Positions 1 through 7,764 of a DNA stretch of 64,000 nt are shown in pieces. Position 1 is the first letter of the stretch. Every line of letters begins with the position of its first letter. The notes under the pieces were generated by a model. It ran no database searches and had not been told where the DNA came from. It saw only the letters and a list, made by a program, of their open reading frames with translations. This DNA is from JAKQTR01 sp046496425 (GTDB taxonomy: Bacteria; Acidobacteriota; Vicinamibacteria; Vicinamibacterales; JAKQTR01), in NCBI GenBank assembly GCA_046496425.1, contig JAWOGY010000304.1:1-64000 (forward strand), written 5' to 3'. A program made the position numbers and the translations under genes.

Positions 1-1
1 T

Positions 2-154
2 AAAGTTGCTGAGTTGTATAAGGATAAAGAGGAGTGGACAAAAAAATCTATTTATAATGTTGCAAGAGTATCAAAGTTTTCAAGCGATAGATCAGTACAA
101 GAATATGCAGATAAAATCTGGAAAGTTAAACCAGTAAAAGTAAATCATAAATAA
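2..154 (+). CDS. glycogen/maltodextrin phosphorylase, C-terminal fragment
   Basis: Frame open from base 2 to a TAA at 152-154, giving about 50 residues that end in VKVNHK. The segment EEWTKKSIYNVARVSKFSSD followed by RSVQEYADKIW is the conserved C-terminal end of alpha-glucan phosphorylases, which release glucose-1-phosphate from glycogen or maltodextrin using PLP. Only this tail is present because the window starts inside the gene. Codons are strongly A/T-ending, unlike everything after about 460, so the fragment belongs to the AT-rich piece joined to the window and not to the main genome. The family call is good; the exact subfamily cannot be told from this tail. Confidence 0.75.
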   Translation, partial: KVAELYKDKEEWTKKSIYNVARVSKFSSDRSVQEYADKIWKVKPVKVNHK

Positions 155-168
155 AATATTGGAGTTTG

Positions 169-462
169 ATGGATTACGAATTAAATCCCCGCACACGAAT
201 AGGACACGTTCATTTAACTGTAGCTAATCTTGATAAAGCATTAGCATTTTACAGAGACCTGCTTGGTTTTCAAGTAACCGCAAGGTTTGGAAAGAATGCA
301 GTATTTCTTTCATCAGGAAATTATCATCACCACATTGGATTGAATACATGGGCTGGTGAAAATGCAACACCAGCACCAGAAGGACATACCGGCCTTTATC
401 ATTTTGCAATTCTTTTTCCCTCAAGAGAAGATCTTGCTAAAGCATTTAAGCGAGTGTGGGAA
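169..462 (+). CDS. VOC (glyoxalase/bleomycin resistance) family protein, 3' truncated
   Basis: ATG at 169 is chosen over TTG 166 because GGAG at 161-164 sits just upstream. The product begins MDYELNPRTRIGHVHLTVAN, the usual first beta-alpha module of a CatE-like (COG2514) vicinal-oxygen-chelate protein, with metal-ligand His in GHVHLTV and a second histidine cluster in NYHHHIGLNTW. Such proteins are metal-dependent lyases, isomerases or dioxygenases; the substrate cannot be inferred. The family-like sequence stops at about AFKRV and the frame then runs into GC-rich DNA that is antisense to an htrA gene, ending at 486. The C-terminal half is missing because of the junction, not because of a natural stop. 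Confidence 0.7.
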
Positions 463-468
463 TCAAAC
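446..468. other. probable chimeric junction between AT-rich and GC-rich DNA
   Basis: Within about 20 bases the sequence changes from AT-rich coding DNA to GC-rich DNA. A VOC gene on the plus strand and an htrA gene on the minus strand are both cut inside conserved domains at this spot. The exact join lies between about 450 and 468. No transposase, integrase or target duplication is visible. This is the pattern of a misjoined contig. Confidence 0.7.
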
Positions 469-1507
469 CGGCGATGTTGCGGATGAGTTCCGGGGTGGCC
501 AGGACGAGGCGCCCCTCCACGGCCGTGATGACGTCGTACCGGCGCAGCCCCGCACGCTCGGCTGGCGACCCGGCGCTGACGTCTTCGACGAGGACGCCCC
601 TGGCCGTGCCGAGGCGCAGCGAGCGCTGGAGATCCTCGTCGAGGTCGTGCAGGTTCACGCCGATGTAGCCGCGGACGACGCGTCCGCGCCTGCGCAACTG
701 TCCGAGTATGTCCCGGGCCTGGTTGATCGGCACGGCGAAGCCGATGTCGTTCCCCTCTGAGCTGATGGCCGAGTTGATGCCGACGACTTCCCCGGCGGTG
801 TTGATGAGCGGGCCGCCGCTGTTGCCGAAGTCGATGGCGGCGTCGGTCTGGATGTAGTCGTCGAGGCTCTCGTCGAAGAGTTTCCGGCCCACGTAGCTGA
901 CGACGCCGACGGTGACGGTGTGTTCGTACGCGAGCGGGTTGCCGATCGCGCACACCCATTCGCCGGGCCTCAGCGCGGAGGAATCGCCCAGGGCCGCCAC
1001 GGGCAGATTGGCGACGCCGTCCACCTTGATGAGCGCCACGTCGGTGTCCGGATCGGCCCCGATGACGCGCGCGCGGAAACTGCGCCCGTCGGCCAGCTTC
1101 ACGTTGAGGCGTTCGGCGCCGTCGACGACATGGTGATTGGTGAGAATTTCCCCGTCGGGCGTCAGCAGGAAGCCGCTGCCGGAATCCCGATCGGCGTGCT
1201 CGAACTCCTCATCCGGCTTCCCGGGCGCCCCCTGGGGCAGCGCCTCGCGGGCCGGGTCGCTGCGATGCACCCGATGCGGTCTGCTCACGGCCTCGATGAA
1301 GACCACGGCCGGATTCACCCGCGCGGCGATGTCGGCGAAATCGACGACGAGCATCGGCACGCCTGGCCGCGCGGCGGGCCGGGCGGGCGGCGGGGCGGCG
1401 GCGGCGACCGGCGGCGCCGGAGTCAGCGAGCCGGCGAGCATCAGGCCGACCAGCAGGGACACGGCGCCCGTCAGTGCGAGCGTCAACGCGGTGAAACGGC
1501 GGGTCAC
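446..1507 (-). CDS. HtrA/DegQ-like trypsin-like serine protease with PDZ domain, 3' truncated at the junction
   Basis: Envelope serine protease that degrades or refolds damaged proteins. Residues 1-25 form a signal anchor (TRRF then a hydrophobic run). The protease domain holds the complete triad: His126 in NHHVV, Asp156 in DTDVALI and Ser230 in FGNSGGPL. A PDZ domain starts around residue 270 (GYIGVNL) but breaks off after NIAGLIP; the last residues TLA and the stop come from the AT-rich side of the junction. GTG start at 1507 overlaps the ligA stop as GTGA, so it is translationally coupled to ligA. A normal relative would have roughly 30-60 further residues. The truncation is most likely an assembly artefact. 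Confidence 0.85.
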   Translation of the reverse strand: MTRRFTALTLALTGAVSLLVGLMLAGSLTPAPPVAAAAPPPARPAARPGVPMLVVDFADIAARVNPAVVFIEAVSRPHRVHRSDPAREALPQGAPGKPDEEFEHADRDSGSGFLLTPDGEILTNHHVVDGAERLNVKLADGRSFRARVIGADPDTDVALIKVDGVANLPVAALGDSSALRPGEWVCAIGNPLAYEHTVTVGVVSYVGRKLFDESLDDYIQTDAAIDFGNSGGPLINTAGEVVGINSAISSEGNDIGFAVPINQARDILGQLRRRGRVVRGYIGVNLHDLDEDLQRSLRLGTARGVLVEDVSAGSPAERAGLRRYDVITAVEGRLVLATPELIRNIAGLIPTLA

Positions 1508-3513
1508 GTTCCCATTATAAGGCGCGAGAACGCCTCCTCATCGAGCACGGTGATGCCAAGTTCCCGCGCCCGGGCGAGTTTGCCGCCCGCATCGGCGCCG
1601 GCCACCACGTAGCTGGTCTTCCTGGAGACCGATCCCGACACGCGCCCGCCTCGCGAGATGACGGCTTGAGCCGCCTCGTCGCGGGTCATGCCGGCAAGCG
1701 TGCCCGTCAGCACGAAGGTCGCGCCAGAGAGCGGGAGATCGCCCGATGCGGGGGGCGCCGCGGACTCGAGCTGCAGGCCTGCCGCGCGAAGCCGCTCCAC
1801 CAGCGCGAGGTTGTGCGGCTCGTCGAAGTACTCCCGGACGGCTGCGGCGGCGACTGGGCCGATGTCGCGCACCTCCTGCATGGCATCGAGTGTGGCCGTG
1901 GACAGGGCGCCGAGGGACCCGAAGGCCGCCACCAGCGACTGGGCCACCCCTTCCCCGATGTGCCGGATGCCGAGGCCGAACAGCACGCGCCAGAATTCGG
2001 CTTCCTTGCTGCGCGCGATCTGGCCGAGGAGCTTCTGCGCCGACTTCTGTCCCATGCGGTCGAGGGCCGCCAGTTGCTCCGCCTGCAGCGCGTAGAGGTC
2101 GGCGACGTCGGTGACGAGACCGCCCGCAACCAGCTGATCGACCAGCGACTCGCCCAGTCCTTCGATGTTCAGGGCACGCCTCGAGGCGAAGTGCAGCACG
2201 CTGCGTCTGAGCCTCGCGGGGCACGAGGCGTTGAGGCAGCGCCACACCACCTCGTCGCCGGGCCGCACGAGGCGGCTGCCGCAGGCCGGGCATTCCCGCG
2301 GCATCTCCCACGGGCGGGCGTCGTCGGGACGGTCGCCGAGCACCGGTCCGACGACTTTGGGGATGACGTCGCCGCCCTTTTCGACGATCACGAGGTCTCC
2401 GGGCCTGATGTCGCGCCTCGCGATCTCCTGTTCGTTGTGCAGCGTCGCCATCTGGATGGTCGATCCCGAGAGCGTCACCGGTTCGAGCACGGCGTATGGC
2501 GTGACGGCCCCTGTCCGCCCGACGTTGACCGCGATCTGCCTGAGACGGGTCGTGGCCTGGAGCGCCGGGAACTTGTACGCCGTCGCCCAGCGGGGGAACT
2601 TGTTGGTGGCGCCCAGGCGCGCGCGGAGCGCGAGATCGTCGACTTTGACGACCACTCCGTCGGTGTCGAACCCCAGCTCGTGGCGGCGGTCTCGCCACTC
2701 CCGGCAGTAGCCGACGACCGCCTCGATGTCCTGGCAGCGCCGCCAGTTGGGCTCCACCGGCAGGCCGAGGCCGCACATCCGCTGCAGGGCGCCGGCGTGA
2801 TCGCCGCGCTCCTCGCCGATGCTGACGACCTGGTAGACGCAGGCCGACAGCCCGCGCCGGGCCACCGCTGCGGGGTCGAGGCTCCGCATCGTGCCCGCTG
2901 CGGCGTTGCGCGGATTGGCGAAGGCCGCTTCTTCCGCGTCCTCCCGCTCCTGGTTCACGCGCTCGAAGGACGCGCGCGGCAGGTACACCTCGCCCCGCAC
3001 CTCGAGGCGGCCCGGCACCTCCTGTGCGAGGCGCAGCGGAATCGCCCTGATCGTGCGGACGTTGCCGGTCACATCCTCGCCCCTGACTCCGTCGCCCCGC
3101 GTCACGCCGCGGACAAGCACGCTGTCCTCGTAGGTGAGCGCGATGCTGAGGCCGTCGATCTTCAGCTCGGCGACGTAGGCCACCTCCGGCGGCGCGCCGC
3201 CCGCCGCGTCCAGCACGCGGAGCACCCGATCGTGAAAGGCCCGGAGTTCATCGTCCGAGTACGCGTTGTCGAGGCTGAGCATGGGGACCAGGTGCTCGAC
3301 GGTGGGAAAACCCTCGGCGGGGCGCCCGCCCACGCGCTGGGTCGGGGAGTCGGCAGTGACCAGTTCCGGGCGGCGCGCCTCGAGGTCGCGCAGTGCAGCC
3401 ATCAACCGGTCGAATTCAGCGTCGGTGACGCTCGGGGCCGCGAGCACGTAGTAGCGGTGTTCGTGCTCCCGGATGATGTCGCGAAGCTCCGCGATGCGGT
3501 CGGCGTCGGTCAT
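1504..3513 (-). CDS. ligA: NAD-dependent DNA ligase LigA
   Basis: 669 residues, the usual length. Joins nicks in replication and repair using NAD+. Domains in order: N-terminal Ia region; adenylation domain with the AMP-accepting lysine K118 in ELKIDGLSIA; OB fold; four-cysteine zinc finger (CPACGSR and CLNASC); helix-hairpin-helix repeats (VRDIGPVAAAA is part); and a C-terminal BRCT domain from about residue 590 (GATFVLTGTL). ATG start at 3513. It lies 64 bases downstream of the polyprenyl synthase gene and overlaps the next gene by the four bases GTGA. All expected motifs are intact. Confidence 0.97.
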   Translation of the reverse strand: MTDADRIAELRDIIREHEHRYYVLAAPSVTDAEFDRLMAALRDLEARRPELVTADSPTQRVGGRPAEGFPTVEHLVPMLSLDNAYSDDELRAFHDRVLRVLDAAGGAPPEVAYVAELKIDGLSIALTYEDSVLVRGVTRGDGVRGEDVTGNVRTIRAIPLRLAQEVPGRLEVRGEVYLPRASFERVNQEREDAEEAAFANPRNAAAGTMRSLDPAAVARRGLSACVYQVVSIGEERGDHAGALQRMCGLGLPVEPNWRRCQDIEAVVGYCREWRDRRHELGFDTDGVVVKVDDLALRARLGATNKFPRWATAYKFPALQATTRLRQIAVNVGRTGAVTPYAVLEPVTLSGSTIQMATLHNEQEIARRDIRPGDLVIVEKGGDVIPKVVGPVLGDRPDDARPWEMPRECPACGSRLVRPGDEVVWRCLNASCPARLRRSVLHFASRRALNIEGLGESLVDQLVAGGLVTDVADLYALQAEQLAALDRMGQKSAQKLLGQIARSKEAEFWRVLFGLGIRHIGEGVAQSLVAAFGSLGALSTATLDAMQEVRDIGPVAAAAVREYFDEPHNLALVERLRAAGLQLESAAPPASGDLPLSGATFVLTGTLAGMTRDEAAQAVISRGGRVSGSVSRKTSYVVAGADAGGKLARARELGITVLDEEAFSRLIMGT

Positions 3514-3577
3514 GGCAGTCCCCGCAGAAGTCGGATTGGCCCGCGCAGGCTGGAGCGGGACCGGTTGTCCGGCGGGA

Positions 3578-4600
3578 TCAGCGGTCGCGCATCAGGACGT
3601 AATCGGGCAGCGCCTCCAGAGCCGCCCGCTCGTCCGACGGCGGAAACACCAGGAGGTGGGCCTTCGCCTCGCCGGCGAGCTGGACCGCCCGGCCAAACGC
3701 GTAGTCGATGGCGCGGTGTTCCGCCAGCAGGGCGCTGATCTTCTCCCATCGCTCGGATGTCAGCGTCCGCGTCTGCACGACATCGGCGATGAGCGTGCGG
3801 ACCGCCGGGTCCGCGCCGTTCATCAACGCGATCACCGGCAGCGTCAGCTTGCCTTCGCGCAGGTCGCTCGCCACGGGCTTGCCAAGCGACTGGACCGTGC
3901 CGGTGAGGTCGAGCAGGTCGTCGACCAGCTGGAACGCGATGCCGAGCTTGAACCCGTATTCGCCGAGCGCGTCGACCTCGGCCGACGGCCTGCCGGCCAG
4001 CATGGCCCCGATACGCGCACAACCGCTGAACAGGTAGGCCGTCTTCCGGCGGATGATCTCGAAATGCTCGTCCTCGGTGACGTCCGGGTCGCCGTTCTTG
4101 GTGAGCTGGTAGAGCTCGCCCTCGATCATGCGCAGCGTCACGTCGCACAGGAGCCGGATGATCTCCAGCTCGTCGTGCGTGAGGGCGAGGGCCATCGACT
4201 TGATGTACAGGTAGTCGCCGAGCAGGACCGTGATGTCGTTGCCCCACTGTGAGTGCACCGCCAGCCGTCCCCGCCGCAACTCCGCATCGTCGATGATGTC
4301 GTCGTGGACCAGGGTCGCCGTGTGGATGAACTCGACCACGGCCGCATACAGCACGGCGCGGTCCCCCGTGTAGCCGCACAGCCGGGCGGCCATCAGCAGG
4401 ACCGCCGGGCGGATCCGTTTACCGCCGCTCGACTGGATGTACTTCCCGATCCTCGGAATCAGTTGGACCTTCGACTGGATGTGGCGGACGAACTCTGTAT
4501 CGACCCGGGCCAGGTCGTCACGGATGGGTTCGAAGATCTCCGAAAGGGTGGGCGACGTGTTTTCCACAGCAGCAGCACGCAACGAGCCATCAGACCACAT
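3578..4600 (-). CDS. polyprenyl diphosphate synthase (octaprenyl/heptaprenyl type)
   Basis: All-trans polyprenyl diphosphate synthase that adds isopentenyl diphosphate units to an allylic primer, probably for the menaquinone or ubiquinone side chain. GGKRIRP (IPP-binding) is followed by the first aspartate-rich motif VHDDIIDD and the second motif QLVDDLLD. Length is up to 340 residues. The start is uncertain: ATG at 4600 gives MWSDGS, but a GTG at 4567 (329 residues, VENTSPTLSEIFEPI) matches family N-termini about as well. A TTGACA hexamer near 4611-4616 with TCTGAT about 17 bases on would put the transcript start inside the longer version and favours the GTG. Chain length cannot be read from sequence here. 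Confidence 0.92.
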   Translation of the reverse strand: MWSDGSLRAAAVENTSPTLSEIFEPIRDDLARVDTEFVRHIQSKVQLIPRIGKYIQSSGGKRIRPAVLLMAARLCGYTGDRAVLYAAVVEFIHTATLVHDDIIDDAELRRGRLAVHSQWGNDITVLLGDYLYIKSMALALTHDELEIIRLLCDVTLRMIEGELYQLTKNGDPDVTEDEHFEIIRRKTAYLFSGCARIGAMLAGRPSAEVDALGEYGFKLGIAFQLVDDLLDLTGTVQSLGKPVASDLREGKLTLPVIALMNGADPAVRTLIADVVQTRTLTSERWEKISALLAEHRAIDYAFGRAVQLAGEAKAHLLVFPPSDERAALEALPDYVLMRDR

Positions 4601-4663
4601 TCACCCACGAGTGTCAACGCGCCAAACTGCCTTCTGACAAGGGGTTCGGCGCGATCCCGACCG

Positions 4664-5443
4664 TCACGGGGCGAATAGCTTTCGATAGTTGGACGCGGTG
4701 GATGCGGCGAGGGTTTCCGGAGCTACCCCGTGAATGCGGGCCAGCGTCCTGACGATTTCGACGATCTCGCAGGGCTCGTTTCGGCGGCCCCGGTGCGGGA
4801 CGGGCGCCAGGTACGGGGCGTCGGTTTCCACCAGCATCCGGTCGAGGGGCACGGCCGCCGCCGCCTCGCGCACCGACTCGGCCTTGGGAAACGTGACAAT
4901 CCCCGAGAACGAGATGTGGAACCCCAGTTCGAGCGCCCGCCTGGCCAGGCGCTCGTCGCCGGAGAAGCAGTGGAAGACTCCCCGCGCCGCGCCGCGCCCT
5001 TCCCTGCTCAGCACCGCGATCGTGTCGTCGTCGGCCTCGCGCGTGTGGATGACCAGCGGCAGGCCGCGGTCGCAGGCGAGGCGGACCTGCGCGGCGAACA
5101 CGGCGCGTTGCACGCCTGCTGGCGCGAAGTCGTAGTGATAGTCGAGGCCCACCTCCCCCACGGCCCTCACGAGCGGCTCGTCCCGAATCCGCGCGTCCGC
5201 CAGGTCCGCGGCGGCGGCCGGCCGTTCCTCGAACGGCGCGGCGCGATGCGGGTGCACGCCGGCCGTCGTGCGGAGACCCTCCCAGAGCGGGAGCACCCGG
5301 CCGGCACGCGAGCACTCCTCGGGGTCCGAGGCGTCCACGATGCAGAGGACGCCCTCGAGCGGGACCGCGCGCGCGCGCCGCACGACCGCCTCGATGTCGG
5401 CGCTGAAGGCCTCGTCGGCGAGGTGCGCGTGGGAGTCGATCAT
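4664..5443 (-). CDS. tatD: TatD family metal-dependent hydrolase (DNase)
   Basis: 259-residue TIM-barrel amidohydrolase of the TatD/YcfH type, with 3'-5' exonuclease or DNase activity in characterised members. Metal ligands are visible: H5 and H7 in DSHAHL, glutamate in GEVGLDYHYD, histidine in VIHTREAD, histidine in FHCFSGD and aspartate in ETDAPYL. ATG start at 5443. It follows the stand-alone tRNA-binding domain gene by 6 bases; in many bacteria tatD sits directly downstream of metG, so the arrangement here looks like that pair with metG reduced to its C-terminal domain. Confidence 0.93.
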   Translation of the reverse strand: MIDSHAHLADEAFSADIEAVVRRARAVPLEGVLCIVDASDPEECSRAGRVLPLWEGLRTTAGVHPHRAAPFEERPAAAADLADARIRDEPLVRAVGEVGLDYHYDFAPAGVQRAVFAAQVRLACDRGLPLVIHTREADDDTIAVLSREGRGAARGVFHCFSGDERLARRALELGFHISFSGIVTFPKAESVREAAAAVPLDRMLVETDAPYLAPVPHRGRRNEPCEIVEIVRTLARIHGVAPETLAASTASNYRKLFAP

Positions 5444-5449
5444 CCCGTC

Positions 5450-5866
5450 CTATTTGATGCGCGCGCCGAGAGGCGGTTCCGTGTCGAAGCTCACGACGGT
5501 GGGCAGGCCGCCGGGCGCGCTGGCGGCGAGGATCATCCCGTTCGATTCCACGCCCATCACCGTGGCGGGCTTGAGGTTGGCGACCATGCCGACCACGCGG
5601 CCGATGAGCGCCTCGGGTTCGTAGGCCTCCGCGATGCCGGCGACCAGCGTGCGGCGTTCCGTGCCGAGGTCCACCTCGAGTTTCAGCAGTTTGCGCGACT
5701 TCGGCACGCGCTCGGCGGCCACGATCCGCGCGACGCGCAAATCGATTTTCAGGAAGTCGTCGATGCCCACGCGCTCGGGTTCGGGCACGGGCGGCGCTGC
5801 GGCGGGGCCGGCGGGCGTCTGCGGCGCGGCCGGCGTGCCGGCGGACGGGGTGGCGTCAGTGCTCAT
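5450..5866 (-). CDS. stand-alone tRNA-binding domain protein (MetG C-terminal/beta-subunit type)
   Basis: 138 residues from ATG 5866, which has AGGAG ten bases upstream; a longer frame from 5893 has no better site. Residues ~1-35 are a Pro/Ala-rich linker. The rest is an OB-fold tRNA-binding domain: IDDFLKIDLRVARIVAAERV, then SRKLLKLEVDLG and ESNGMILAAS. This is the domain found at the C-terminus of methionyl-tRNA synthetase, where it dimerises the enzyme and helps hold tRNA; free-standing forms are the synthetase beta subunit or the chaperone-like CsaA/Trbp111. The motif order favours the MetG type. Its start lies inside the 3' end of larC, so the genes are coupled. The catalytic MetG is not in this window. 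Confidence 0.85.
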   Translation of the reverse strand: MSTDATPSAGTPAAPQTPAGPAAAPPVPEPERVGIDDFLKIDLRVARIVAAERVPKSRKLLKLEVDLGTERRTLVAGIAEAYEPEALIGRVVGMVANLKPATVMGVESNGMILAASAPGGLPTVVSFDTEPPLGARIK

Positions 5867-7073
5867 GACTGGTCTGCTCCTGTTGAGACTCAAGGTAGGC
5901 CTGGACGGCCGCGGCGTGCACGTCGCGGACAGAGGCCTTCCGTTCGGCCGCCCGCGCGGCGCAGTCTTCGTATTCCGGAGCGGCGTTCATCACCGCCGTG
6001 CCGCGCCGCGCCAGTTTCACGCGGATCGCACCGAACCGCGTGGAGACCGTGGTCCACTCACGCGACAGGCACTCGCGTTCGGCCTCGTGATAGCGGACGC
6101 CGATGGTCGTGGTCTCGCGAAACAGCAGATCGAGCATGCTCTCCCGCAGGCCCACCGGGGCCAGGACGGTGACGAGCGTGCCCGGCCTGTTCTTCTTCAT
6201 CTGCACCGGCGCGAGGTAGCAGTCGAGGGCGCCGGCCGCCTGCAGTCGCTCGACCAGGTTTCCATAGAACTGCGGGTTCATGTCGTCGATGTTGCACTCG
6301 AGGACGAGCACGCGTCCGTGGTCGGACGAGGCGGTGGCTTCGCCGAGCACGGCGCGCAGCACGTTCGGCTGGCCGGGCACCTGCCGCTGGCCGGCGCCGT
6401 AGCCCGTCCGCCGGATGGTCATCGCCGGCATCGGCCCGAACGAGGTGGCATGCCCGGTGACCAGCAGGGCCCCGGTCGGCGTCAGCAGTTCGCCCTGGAC
6501 GCCGCTCGAGTAGGCGGGCGCTCCCTCGAGCAGCCGGATCGTGGCCGGCGCCGGCACCGGCAGCTGGCCGTGGGCCGTTGCCACCGTGCCGCTGCCCGTG
6601 TTCAGGGGCGATGCGCACACCCGGTCGACGCCGAGCGTGTCGATGGCCCAGACCGATCCGACGATATCGACAATGGAATCGAGGGCGCCGACCTCGTGGA
6701 AATGCACCCGCTCGACGGGCACCTGGTGAATCTCGGCCTCCACGCGGCCGAGGCGCTCGAACAGGAGGCTGGCGCGGATCGCCACCTGCGCCGGCAGGCC
6801 CGCCTTCGCGATCATCTCCAGGATGTCCTGCAGGCCCCGGTGCGGGGCATGCCCGCTGGCGTGGTGTTCGCCTGCGTTCACCCGGACGTCGAACTGGATG
6901 GCCCCGATTCCCGAACGCGACACCCTGGCGGCCGTCAGTTCGCAGCCGTCGGGCAGGAGCGTCGCCAGGGCGGCGCGAAGGCCGTCGAGCGGCACGCCGA
7001 GATCGATGAGCGCGCCGAGCACCATGTCGCCGGATGCGCCCGAGAAACAGTCGAGATAGAGGACCTTCTCCAT
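5856..7073 (-). CDS. larC: LarC, nickel-pincer cofactor (NPN) nickel-insertion enzyme
   Basis: 405 residues starting MEKVLYLDCFSGASGDM, the signature of LarC (formerly DUF111). LarC is a CTP-dependent cyclometallase that inserts nickel into pyridinium-3,5-bisthiocarboxylate mononucleotide, the cofactor of LarA lactate racemase and related enzymes. In Lactobacillus the protein needs a frameshift to join LarC1 and LarC2; here both parts are one uninterrupted frame. The conserved histidine-rich block HASGHAPHRGLQDI and the VHFHEVGALDSIVD segment are present. LarA, LarB and LarE are not in the window. It sits 10 bases downstream of radC. Confidence 0.93.
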   Translation of the reverse strand: MEKVLYLDCFSGASGDMVLGALIDLGVPLDGLRAALATLLPDGCELTAARVSRSGIGAIQFDVRVNAGEHHASGHAPHRGLQDILEMIAKAGLPAQVAIRASLLFERLGRVEAEIHQVPVERVHFHEVGALDSIVDIVGSVWAIDTLGVDRVCASPLNTGSGTVATAHGQLPVPAPATIRLLEGAPAYSSGVQGELLTPTGALLVTGHATSFGPMPAMTIRRTGYGAGQRQVPGQPNVLRAVLGEATASSDHGRVLVLECNIDDMNPQFYGNLVERLQAAGALDCYLAPVQMKKNRPGTLVTVLAPVGLRESMLDLLFRETTTIGVRYHEAERECLSREWTTVSTRFGAIRVKLARRGTAVMNAAPEYEDCAARAAERKASVRDVHAAAVQAYLESQQEQTSHEH

Positions 7074-7083
7074 GAATCTCCAG

Positions 7084-7764
7084 TCACCTCAGGCGGCCGA
7101 TCTCCCTCAGGCTGACATACCGGGTCGCGGTCAGGACGAGGTGATCGAGCACGTCGATGCCCATCAACTCCCCGGCCGCCACGAGCCGCCGCGTCAGCGA
7201 CACATCGTCGGCGCTCGGCGTGGGATCGCCTGACGGATGATTATGGAACAAGACGATGCCCGCTGCACGCGCGGAGGCGGCCTCCCGAAAAACTTCCCGG
7301 GGATGCACCACGCTCCGGTCGAGCGTGCCGACCGTCAGCACGGATGTCCGGATGAGGCGGTGCTTCGTGTCGAGCAGCACGATGCCGAACTGCTCGACCG
7401 GGCGGGCGCCGAACTCGGGAAGCAGGTGCGTGGCCACCTCGCCCGGCGTCAGCAACTGCGGGCGGTCGGCGGGTTGCCGCAGCAGCGTGCGCCGGCCGAG
7501 TTCGACGGAGGCGAGCACCTGCGCCGCCCGAGCCGCCCCGACGCCGGGAATGCGGCGCAGTTCGTCGCCGGTGCACGCCGGGAGCCCGTGGAGGCCTCCC
7601 GCGTGCTCGAGCACGAGGGCGGCGAGCGCCAGGGCGCCGGCCCGGCGGGTTCCGGACCCGAGCACGAGCGCGAGCAGTTCGCTGTCGCCGAGCGCGCCGA
7701 CACCGAGCCGCCCGAGCTTCTCCCGGGGCCGGTCCCGGGACGAAGGCTGCGTCACACGCGGCAC
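7084..7764 (-). CDS. radC: RadC family JAB/MPN protein
   Basis: 226 residues. An N-terminal helix-hairpin-helix region (residues ~20-80: RPREKLGRLG, LPACTGDELRRIPGVGAARA) precedes a JAB/MPN metalloprotease-like domain with the motif HNHPSGDPTPSADD, matching HxHx7SxxD with all metal ligands. Long annotated as a DNA repair protein; the repair role is doubtful and the biochemical function is unproven. The start at 7764 lies 13 bases inside the 3' end of the sirtuin gene, so it is probably co-translated with it. Confidence 0.93.
   Translation of the reverse strand: MPRVTQPSSRDRPREKLGRLGVGALGDSELLALVLGSGTRRAGALALAALVLEHAGGLHGLPACTGDELRRIPGVGAARAAQVLASVELGRRTLLRQPADRPQLLTPGEVATHLLPEFGARPVEQFGIVLLDTKHRLIRTSVLTVGTLDRSVVHPREVFREAASARAAGIVLFHNHPSGDPTPSADDVSLTRRLVAAGELMGIDVLDHLVLTATRYVSLREIGRLR

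Noticed and set aside
1..460. Horizontal gene transfer of the AT-rich genes
   Set aside because: Both flanking genes are cut inside domains at the same base range with no mobility genes or repeats; a misassembly explains this better.
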